From Lachnospiraceae bacterium (GTDB lineage: Bacteria > Bacillota > Clostridia > Lachnospirales > Lachnospiraceae): a stretch of DNA of 48,286 nt. The position numbers were made by a program, and so were the translations under genes. Positions within the stretch are counted from its first letter, which is position 1; each line of letters begins with the position of its first letter. The notes beneath the pieces are model-generated. The model was not told the DNA's origin and did not search any database. It saw nothing but the letters and a program-made list of their open reading frames with translations. This document shows positions 9,397-16,264 of the stretch, piece by piece. The DNA lies in NCBI GenBank assembly GCA_022763925.1, contig JALERW010000043.1, positions 1 to 48,286 of the forward strand, in the 5' to 3' direction.

Positions 9397-10603
9397 GAGA
9401 CTGAATTCCGTACAGGAAAGCGTGCGTCTTCTGGCAGGGGTTCTGTGGCCGGATGTATGCCCGGTGCAGCCCTTTGAAGAGCACACCATGGATTTCCTTT
9501 CTGATCTCGGAAAAGAGCTTCGGAAGGATGTGCGGACGGCTGCGTATACAGATGTGGCAGCTTTTGGTTTCTGGTGCCGGAAGGGGAATCTGAAGCGCCT
9601 GAAAGAGGAGGCGGTCTGCGGGGAGCGCCTGGGACGGGGACTTGTTTTTCATATTGCTCCGTCGAATGTTCCGGTGAACTTTGCCTATTCCTATGTGCTT
9701 GGGCTGCTGTCAGGGAATGCGAATATTGTGCGGGTATCTTCCAAAGGCTTTGTTCAGACCGATATTATCTGCAGTGCTCTGGAGCGTCTCTTTGCCAGAG
9801 AGGAATATCAGGATATACGGGAACAGACGTCCATTATGTCTTATGATCATGATAAGGAAGTGACCGATGTCTATTCGTCGCTCTGTGATGCGCGGGTGAT
9901 CTGGGGAGGCGATGCCACCATCGAAACGATCCGGGAATCGCCCGTGGGCAGTCGGTGCGTGGAGATCGCATTTGCAGACAGGTATTCCATTGGGCTTGTG
10001 CGGCCTTCGGCAGTGGCCGGGATGGATGAGGAGGAGCTGCGCCAGCTGGCGGTAAATTTTTATAATGATACGTATCTGTTGGATCAGAACGCCTGCACGG
10101 CGCCTCATGTGGTGATCTGGCTGACAGACAGTCCGGAAGAAAAGCAGGCGGCGCTGTCTGCCGGAAAGCGTTTCTGGGAGGCGGTTCAGAAAGCGGCGGA
10201 GAATTATGATCTGGCAGATATCAAGGTGAGTGACAAATACGACCGGCTCTGTAATTTCCTTGCAGATCAGAGACATGCGTCACCGGAGGTACACAGATAC
10301 GATAATCTGCTCTATGTGATTACAGTGGAAAGGCTTCCGGAGCACATTGATGAGCTCCGCGGTTCCTTCGGAATGTTTTTTGAATATAAAGCGGACCGGC
10401 TGGATGAGCTTGCGGCCCATATCACAAAGAAGGTTCAGACAGCGGCTGTTCTCGGGGTGGACCGGAAGGAAGTGACGGACTTTATTTTCCGCAATCATCT
10501 GAAGGGAATTGACCGCATTGCAGCGTTCGGTCAGACACTGGACATGGGACTTCTGTGGGACGGATACGATATCATCGGGACGTTGTCCCGCGTGATCGGA
10601 TAA
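9374..10603 (+). CDS. LuxC-like acyl-CoA/acyl-protein reductase
   Basis: A 409-residue member of the LuxC family, aldehyde-dehydrogenase-fold enzymes that reduce an activated acyl group to an aldehyde with NADPH through an acyl-cysteine intermediate. The nucleotide-binding block HIAPSNVPVNFAYSYVLGLL begins near residue 93, and NACTAPHVV near residue 240 holds the likely nucleophilic cysteine. Length is slightly below LuxC (about 480). The start is GTG 9374, 4 bases after AAGGGGG; ATG 9383 is the alternative. Paired with the LuxE-like protein it suggests that the operon makes a fatty or aryl aldehyde, or an alcohol derived from it. Confidence 0.9.
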   Translation: MIPMNENERLNSVQESVRLLAGVLWPDVCPVQPFEEHTMDFLSDLGKELRKDVRTAAYTDVAAFGFWCRKGNLKRLKEEAVCGERLGRGLVFHIAPSNVPVNFAYSYVLGLLSGNANIVRVSSKGFVQTDIICSALERLFAREEYQDIREQTSIMSYDHDKEVTDVYSSLCDARVIWGGDATIETIRESPVGSRCVEIAFADRYSIGLVRPSAVAGMDEEELRQLAVNFYNDTYLLDQNACTAPHVVIWLTDSPEEKQAALSAGKRFWEAVQKAAENYDLADIKVSDKYDRLCNFLADQRHASPEVHRYDNLLYVITVERLPEHIDELRGSFGMFFEYKADRLDELAAHITKKVQTAAVLGVDRKEVTDFIFRNHLKGIDRIAAFGQTLDMGLLWDGYDIIGTLSRVIG

Positions 10604-10648
10604 GAAATACGGATGCATGCCGGAAACGGCGGAAAGGGGGCAGGCCAT

Positions 10649-12076
10649 ATGGCTTACTATGATGCATTTGAAACATTTGGTGACAGGATTGCCGCCAGAG
10701 AGGATAACGGTCAGACAGCGACCTATGAAGACCTGGCACGCTTCTGTGACCGGCTGGGGAAGACGCTTCCCGTCAGAACACTGGTATTCTGTTTCTGTGA
10801 GAATACCATCGGATCCATGTTTGGCTATCTTGCTTTTCTGAAGAACCGGGTGGTTCCGCTTCTTTTGGATAATCACATTCACAGAGATCTGGCGGAGCAG
10901 CTGACAGCGGCTTACCGTCCGGCTTATGTCTATGCACCGTTGGACAGAAGAAAGGAGTTCCCCGGGGATTCCTGTATCTTTGAAGCGTATGGATACGGAC
11001 TGTTCCGTACCGGATTTCCGGAGGATATCCCGCTGTATGAGGATCTGGCTCTTCTTCTTACCACTTCAGGCAGTACGGGAAGCCCGAAACTGGTGCGGCA
11101 GAGCTACAGGAACATCCAGGCCAATGCAGAATCCATTGCCGAATATCTGAAACTGGATGAGACCGAGCGCCCTATTACTACGCTGCGGATGAATTATACC
11201 TACGGACTTTCTATTATTAACAGCCATGTACTGGTGGGAGCGCAGATCCTTCTGACCAATACGACCCTGTGGGAAAAGAAATTCTGGGAGTTTTTCGAAA
11301 ATGCCCGGGCTACCTCCTTTGGCGGTGTGCCCTATACCTATGAGATGCTGAAAAAGCTCCGTTTCTTCCGGATGAAGCTGCCGAGCCTTCGGACCATGAC
11401 TCAGGCGGGAGGCAAGCTGGTTCCGGAGCTCCATAAGGAATTTGCGGAGTATGCACAAAAGGAAGGAAAGCAGTTTATTGTCATGTACGGCCAGACAGAG
11501 GCCACGGCCCGTATGGGATATCTTCCTGCGGAAAAGTCTCTGGAAAAATACGGAAGCATGGGCATTGCTATCCCCGGCGGTCATTTTACACTTATTGATG
11601 TGAACGGAGAGCCCGTAACAGAGCCGGATGTGGTGGGAGAGTTGGTCTATGAAGGGCCGAATGTAACGCTCGGCTATGCCACAGCCCAGGAAGATCTGAC
11701 AAAGGGAGATGAACGGAACGGAAGGCTCGTTACCGGAGATATGGCAAAGATGGATGCGGACGGCTTTTATTATATCGTCGGCCGGAAGAAGCGTTTCCTG
11801 AAAATATACGGCAACCGGGTAAATCTGGATGAGACGGAGCGCATGGTGAAGAGGCGCTTTGAGGAACTGGACTGTGCCTGCTCCGGTGTGGATGACCATA
11901 TGGAGGTGTACATTACCAGCCCGAAAGAAGAAGACCGGGAAGCAGTGGAAATGTTCCTCAGAGAGCAGACCAGACTGCAGGGTAAGGCTTTCACGGTATA
12001 TTCCATTGAGAAGATACCGAAGAATGAAGCCGGGAAGACGCTCTATAAGGAGCTGAAGCCGAACGGACGGGAATAA
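10649..12076 (+). CDS. AMP-dependent acid:CoA/ACP ligase (ANL superfamily)
   Basis: A 475-residue adenylate-forming enzyme. Core motifs appear in order: LTTSGSTGSPKLV (A3), YGQTEATARMGY (A5), VTGDMAKMDADGFYYIVGR (A7-A8 hinge), and PKNEAGKTLYKEL (A10, with the catalytic lysine). Such enzymes activate a carboxylic acid as its adenylate and transfer it to CoA or a carrier protein. With an ACP in the operon it could be the loading enzyme. The N-terminal domain is a little shorter than in acyl-CoA synthetases. The start is the ATG at 10649, 8 bases after AAAGGGGG; an ATG at 10613 lacks a good site. It is the last gene of the operon and ends before a strong terminator. Confidence 0.88.
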   Translation: MAYYDAFETFGDRIAAREDNGQTATYEDLARFCDRLGKTLPVRTLVFCFCENTIGSMFGYLAFLKNRVVPLLLDNHIHRDLAEQLTAAYRPAYVYAPLDRRKEFPGDSCIFEAYGYGLFRTGFPEDIPLYEDLALLLTTSGSTGSPKLVRQSYRNIQANAESIAEYLKLDETERPITTLRMNYTYGLSIINSHVLVGAQILLTNTTLWEKKFWEFFENARATSFGGVPYTYEMLKKLRFFRMKLPSLRTMTQAGGKLVPELHKEFAEYAQKEGKQFIVMYGQTEATARMGYLPAEKSLEKYGSMGIAIPGGHFTLIDVNGEPVTEPDVVGELVYEGPNVTLGYATAQEDLTKGDERNGRLVTGDMAKMDADGFYYIVGRKKRFLKIYGNRVNLDETERMVKRRFEELDCACSGVDDHMEVYITSPKEEDREAVEMFLREQTRLQGKAFTVYSIEKIPKNEAGKTLYKELKPNGRE

Positions 12077-12094
12077 TGTTGGAACGATAAGAAC

Positions 12095-12147
12095 AAAAAG
12101 GGAGGATATCCCCTGGCTGTCAGGCCTTCGGGATATCCTCCCTTTTT
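12095..12147. terminator. Bidirectional intrinsic terminator
   Basis: GGGAGGATATCCC (12100-12112) pairs perfectly with GGGATATCCTCCC (12130-12142), flanked by A5 on the left and T5 on the right. It can end the ligase operon on the plus strand and the MATE gene on the minus strand. Confidence 0.93.
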
Positions 12148-12164
12148 ATGGATATTCGTCAGAT

Positions 12165-13547
12165 TCAGGTGGAAGCTTCTCGGGACGTACGAAGCTCCTT
12201 TAAAACCTGACGGAACTGAATGGCAAACATGGTGACAGTGGTTGCTACAGCCAGGGTATCCGCTACCGGTTCTGCAAGAAAGACCGCCATGACCTTGTCC
12301 GCAAAGCAGTGAGGCAGAATAAAGATCAGCGGAACCAGCAGGATGATTTTCCGGAGAATGGCCAGAAACAGGGAGGTTTTGGCGTTCCCAAGTGCCAGGA
12401 AGGTCTGCTGGCAGGCAATCTGGGCTCCGAATATCAGGGACATGGACATGTAGATCCGCATGGACCATTTCGCATATGCGGTAAGGGCCGGATCGGAGGT
12501 GAAAATAGCCACAAATACCTGAGGCGCAAATATTGCGATAGCCCAGAGCAGTGAGGAATAGAGCAGACAGGATTTCAGGAGAAGGAAAAAGGTGTCCCGG
12601 ATCCGGTCTGCATTTTTAGCACCGTAATTGTAACTGATGATGGGCTGAGCACCCTGGGTCAGTCCCTGCAGCGGCAGCATGGAAAACTGCATGACGCTGG
12701 AAAGGATTGTCATGGAACCGACAGCCACATCTCCACCGTATTTCAGAAGGGAGGTATTGAAACAGATGGAAATCAGACTTTCCGTGGACTGCATGATGAA
12801 AGGGGAAAGTCCGAGAGCCATACATGGAAGATAGGTCTTCAGATGTATGTGCAGGTTCTTTTTCCGTATTTTCAGCTTTGTTTTTCTTCCGCTGAGGAAA
12901 TGAAGGATCCAGATGGCGGAAAAGGCCTGGGAGATGATTGTGGCAAGTGCGGCCCCCTCCACACCCATATTCAGCCCGAAAATCAGGATGGGATCCAGGA
13001 TAATATTGGAAACCGCACCGATCAGGGTACTGAGCATGCTGACCGTGGCAAAGCCCTGGGTGGAGATAAAGGAATTCAGCCCCAGGGAGATCAGAACGAA
13101 GAGCGTGCCGCAGGAATAAATATGCATATAGGCAGAGGCGTAGGGAAAGGTATTTTCGCTGGCGCCGAAAACCATCAGCAGATCATCGCTGAACAGGCGG
13201 AATACAACGGTGAGTATGATTCCGAACAGGACAGTTCCTGTAGTGCAGTTTCCGAGGATCCGTTCAGCTTCCTCGTTGTCCTGCTGGCCCATCTTGATTG
13301 CTGCCCGGGGAGCTCCGCCCATGCCGGACAGTGCACCGAAGGCGGAAATCACTACGATCAGAGGAAGGCAGACCCCCATGCCGGTCAGGGCAGTAGCGCC
13401 CACCTCCGGAATATGTCCGATGTACATCCGGTCTACCATATTGTAAAGGACATTGACGATCTGAGCGGTGATAGCCGGAAGGGCCAGGCGAAACAAAAGC
13501 TTTCCGATGCTTCCGCTGCCCAGATCGGCAGTTGTGTTGTTATTCAT
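12165..13547 (-). CDS. MATE family multidrug/metabolite exporter
   Basis: A 460-residue integral membrane protein with the MATE features: an N-terminal LALPAITAQIVNVLYNMVDR segment, the repeated NIILDPILIF block in the middle, GLTQGAQPIISYNYGA at the start of the second half, and about 12 hydrophobic helices. MATE transporters export cationic drugs or endogenous metabolites using a sodium or proton gradient. The ATG overlaps the end of the marR gene by 8 bases, so the pair is translationally coupled and probably repressor-controlled. It lies tail to tail with the LuxC/LuxE operon, sharing a terminator; export of that operon's product is possible but only inferred. Confidence 0.95.
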   Translation of the reverse strand: MNNNTTADLGSGSIGKLLFRLALPAITAQIVNVLYNMVDRMYIGHIPEVGATALTGMGVCLPLIVVISAFGALSGMGGAPRAAIKMGQQDNEEAERILGNCTTGTVLFGIILTVVFRLFSDDLLMVFGASENTFPYASAYMHIYSCGTLFVLISLGLNSFISTQGFATVSMLSTLIGAVSNIILDPILIFGLNMGVEGAALATIISQAFSAIWILHFLSGRKTKLKIRKKNLHIHLKTYLPCMALGLSPFIMQSTESLISICFNTSLLKYGGDVAVGSMTILSSVMQFSMLPLQGLTQGAQPIISYNYGAKNADRIRDTFFLLLKSCLLYSSLLWAIAIFAPQVFVAIFTSDPALTAYAKWSMRIYMSMSLIFGAQIACQQTFLALGNAKTSLFLAILRKIILLVPLIFILPHCFADKVMAVFLAEPVADTLAVATTVTMFAIQFRQVLKELRTSREAST

Positions 13548-14046
13548 GATGATTACCTTCTTTCTGCGTGCATTGGTTGTGTATATCTTCGGTATTCATT
13601 CTACAGTCGGAGGACAGAAGCTGGTATAGATTTTCCTGCATCCGATCGAGTACTGCTTCAAAGGCGGCAAATTGTTCGGCGGAAATGCCGTCCATCAGCT
13701 GCCGAAAAAAGTCTGCACGGCAGCGCCTGAGGCGGCCGGAGATCTGGTCAGCCTTTGCAGTCAGGTGAAGATGGATGACCCTACGGTCCCGTTCGTCTGT
13801 GACCGGATGAAGGAAGCCGTCTCTTGCAAGCGCCTCGACGCTTCGGCATACGAGGGGCTTGGAAATATTTTTAAAGCGGCAGATATCTGCCGCGGTATTC
13901 ATGCCGGGGTTATTGGAAAGAAAGGCCATGACATCCACTTCCCCCGGAGTAAAATGGTATTCTTCTACAGCCTGCTGGCAGAATTTTCGATAGGTTTTAT
14001 GAAAATACTGCATGCTTCGGAAATAATTATCACCGTTTTCATTCAT
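13540..14046 (-). CDS. MarR family transcriptional regulator
   Basis: A winged-helix regulator of 168 residues. The recognition helix region is FKNISKPLVCRSVEALARDG and the wing is DERDRRVIHLHLT, both typical of MarR. MarR dimers usually repress their own operon and release on binding a small phenolic or lipid ligand. The start is the ATG at 14046, 9 bases after AAGGAG; a longer in-frame ATG at 14127 lies inside the -35 element and is not used. It is coupled to the downstream MATE gene, so exporter control is its likely job. Confidence 0.93.
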   Translation of the reverse strand: MNENGDNYFRSMQYFHKTYRKFCQQAVEEYHFTPGEVDVMAFLSNNPGMNTAADICRFKNISKPLVCRSVEALARDGFLHPVTDERDRRVIHLHLTAKADQISGRLRRCRADFFRQLMDGISAEQFAAFEAVLDRMQENLYQLLSSDCRMNTEDIHNQCTQKEGNHHE

Positions 14047-14063
14047 GGGTAACAGCTCCTTTT

Positions 14064-14127
14064 GTTCAAAAATAAACAGTTCATTTGTAAACCAGATGAT
14101 TATAAAACAGGTTCCTTTATTTGTCAA
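14064..14127 (-). promoter_or_regulatory. Consensus promoter and putative operator of marR-MATE
   Basis: On the minus strand TTGACA (14127-14122) and TATAAT (14104-14099) are both perfect, 17 bases apart. Immediately downstream are two 13-base direct repeats, TTTACAAATGAAC (14091-14079) and TTTATTTTTGAAC (14076-14064), 15 bases apart start to start and covering the predicted transcription start. They are the natural candidate for the MarR binding site. Confidence 0.75.
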
Positions 14128-14143
14128 GGAGGCTGTCAGGCTT

Positions 14144-15352
14144 TTATTTCCGTTTGTTCAGCTGCCCGGCGGTTGTCACGGAATCGCTGCCGTAGCGCCT
14201 GCGGATCTTCTCCAGTGCCCGATCCAGCTTTTTATGCTTTTCGTCCTTCTGATAGCTTTTAAAGTCCAGGTCAAAGAGGTTCAGCTGTACCGGTTCTCCT
14301 TCCTTTAGAAGTCTCGTTCCGCGAATGCCGAGAAGACGGATCGGCTCCCCGTCCCAGAGAGCATCAAACAGGGTGCAGGCGGCCTGATACAGTGCCTCGG
14401 GGGAATTGGAAGGAGACAGAAGCTGCATCTGATGAGAAAAGCTTTGAAAGGTACTGTATTTGATTTCCACCGTAACGGTCCCTGCCAGCTGTCCGGCTTT
14501 TTTCAGACGTGAGGAAACCATATCGGAAAGCGTTTTTAAAACGGGAAGGGCATCCTCCCGTCGGGTGACGTCTCTGGAAAGGGTGGTGGAATTGCCGATA
14601 CCTTTGGCTTCCGGCGTCTCTGTGACGACCGGGCGTTCATCAATGCCGTTGGCATACTCCCATAAGAGTCCGCCGTGACTTTTTAAATGAGATTCGATCA
14701 GAGCCCGGTCGGCACGGGCCAGGTCACCAATGGTATAGATCCCCAGCTTATTTAGCGTGTTAGTGCTGGAACGTCCGGCCATGTAAAGCTCCCCTACCGG
14801 AAGCGGCCACATTTTCTTGGGTATCTCCTCGGGATACAGCGTGTGTACCAGATTGGGCTTTTTAAAATCGGAAGCCATCTTGGCCAGGACCCGGCGGGAG
14901 GAGATGCCTACATTTACCGTGAATCCAAATCGGGAAAATACCGTGTCCTTGATCTGCGTGGCTGCCTCCACCGGCCCGGGATACTCGGAAATGGACTCCG
15001 AAAAATCCAGGAAGCATTCATCAATGCTCAGCTGCTCCAGGCTCGGGCAGAAGGAGGAAAGACATTCCATGAGATTCTGACTGTACTGTCTGTAAAGCCT
15101 GTGCTCGGGAGGCGCAATGACCAGCGAGGGACATTTTTTCAGTGCCGAGGCCACCGGCTCTCCGGTGGAAATACCGAAGGCTTTGGCAGGAATGGATTTG
15201 GCCAGAACGATCCCGTGGCGGCTTTTCTGATCTCCTCCTATAATAGAAGGAATGGTACGAAGGTCCGGTCCCCTGCCGGTCTTTTGGTTCTCCACAGAGG
15301 TCCAGCTAAGATAGGCAGAATTGACATCCACATGAAAAATAACGGGTTCCAT
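14144..15352 (-). CDS. dinB: DNA polymerase IV (Y-family, DinB)
   Basis: A 402-residue Y-family translesion polymerase. Catalytic acidic residues sit in FHVDVNSAYLSW (residues 5-16) and LSIDECFLDF near 115; NVGISSRRVLAKMASDFKKP is the conserved finger/palm block. Near the C-terminus QLNLFDLD is a typical sliding-clamp binding motif. Such enzymes copy across damaged bases with low fidelity. I use the ATG at 15352, 6 bases after AAAGGAGG on the minus strand; an earlier in-frame ATG would add 18 unconserved residues. It stands alone, divergent from the two-component system. Confidence 0.96.
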   Translation of the reverse strand: MEPVIFHVDVNSAYLSWTSVENQKTGRGPDLRTIPSIIGGDQKSRHGIVLAKSIPAKAFGISTGEPVASALKKCPSLVIAPPEHRLYRQYSQNLMECLSSFCPSLEQLSIDECFLDFSESISEYPGPVEAATQIKDTVFSRFGFTVNVGISSRRVLAKMASDFKKPNLVHTLYPEEIPKKMWPLPVGELYMAGRSSTNTLNKLGIYTIGDLARADRALIESHLKSHGGLLWEYANGIDERPVVTETPEAKGIGNSTTLSRDVTRREDALPVLKTLSDMVSSRLKKAGQLAGTVTVEIKYSTFQSFSHQMQLLSPSNSPEALYQAACTLFDALWDGEPIRLLGIRGTRLLKEGEPVQLNLFDLDFKSYQKDEKHKKLDRALEKIRRRYGSDSVTTAGQLNKRK

Positions 15353-15517
15353 GGCAGGCCTCCTTTGAGAAAATATCTGTATATAGTGTACCACGTTTCC
15401 TTTCAATATCCAAATTCATAATTTCTTAAGAATTCTCCTGTCTGTTGCTTAAAAATCCACTGGTATAGTAAGAGCATAAAAGAAGAGGGCGTCCTTTTAA
15501 ATACCTCTTCCTTCCTG

Positions 15518-15523
15518 TATAAT
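15518..15523 (+). promoter_or_regulatory. Candidate -10 element of the two-component operon
   Basis: A perfect TATAAT lies 20 bases before the regulator ATG. No good -35 is seen at the usual distance (TTTTAA at 15495-15500 is the closest), so an activator may be needed. A transcript starting about 15530 would place GAGGTGAG as its ribosome binding site. Confidence 0.45.
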
Positions 15524-15542
15524 AGGAGACGAGGTGAGAGAA

Positions 15543-16247
15543 ATGATGAATATTTTAGTATGTGATGATGATAAGGAAATCGTGGAAGCCATTGAGATAT
15601 ATCTGATGCAGGAGGGCTATCATATCCTGAAGGCCTATGATGGGATCCAGGCGCTGGAGCTGCTGAAAAAGAACGAGGTACATCTTCTGATCATCGATGT
15701 GATGATGCCGCGTCTGGACGGGATCCGGGCAACCTTAAAGATCCGGGAGGAAAGCAGTATTCCGATCATTATTCTGTCCGCGAAATCGGAGGATACGGAT
15801 AAGATTCTGGGCCTGAATATCGGAGCGGATGATTATGTGACCAAGCCCTTTAATCCGCTGGAGCTGGTGGCAAGGGTGAAATCCCAGCTGCGCCGTTATA
15901 CCAAGCTTGGAAATCTTCCGTCAGAAAGCGGTAAGGTGTACCGCACCGGAGGGCTTGAGGTGGATGATGACCGAAAAGAAGTGACCGTGGACGGAGAGCC
16001 CGTGAAGCTCACGCCTATGGAGTATAACATTCTGCTGCTGCTGATCCGCAATCAGGGGAAGGTGTTTTCCATCAATCAGATTTATGAGAGCATATGGAAT
16101 GAGGATGCATACGGGGCGGAAAATACGGTGGCTGTACATATCCGCCATATCCGTGAGAAGATAGAGATCAATCCGAAGGAGCCCCGGTATCTGAAGGTGG
16201 TCTGGGGGATCGGCTATAAGCTGGAGAAGATTTCCGATGCTGATTAG
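15543..16247 (+). CDS. OmpR/PhoB-family response regulator
   Basis: A 234-residue regulator. The receiver domain shows the acidic pocket DDD (residues 8-10), the phosphoacceptor Asp52 in IIDVMMPRLDG, and VTKPF with the conserved lysine near 101. A C-terminal winged helix follows, with AVHIRHIREKIE and the terminal YLKVVWGIGYKLE. It binds DNA when phosphorylated by its partner kinase, encoded 17 bases downstream. The ATG at 15543 sits behind GAGGTGAG; an in-frame GTG at 15534 is inside that site. The domain pattern resembles VanR/YycF-type regulators, but the target genes are unknown. Confidence 0.95.
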   Translation: MMNILVCDDDKEIVEAIEIYLMQEGYHILKAYDGIQALELLKKNEVHLLIIDVMMPRLDGIRATLKIREESSIPIIILSAKSEDTDKILGLNIGADDYVTKPFNPLELVARVKSQLRRYTKLGNLPSESGKVYRTGGLEVDDDRKEVTVDGEPVKLTPMEYNILLLLIRNQGKVFSINQIYESIWNEDAYGAENTVAVHIRHIREKIEINPKEPRYLKVVWGIGYKLEKISDAD

Positions 16248-16264
16248 AGGAGGAACAAGAATAT

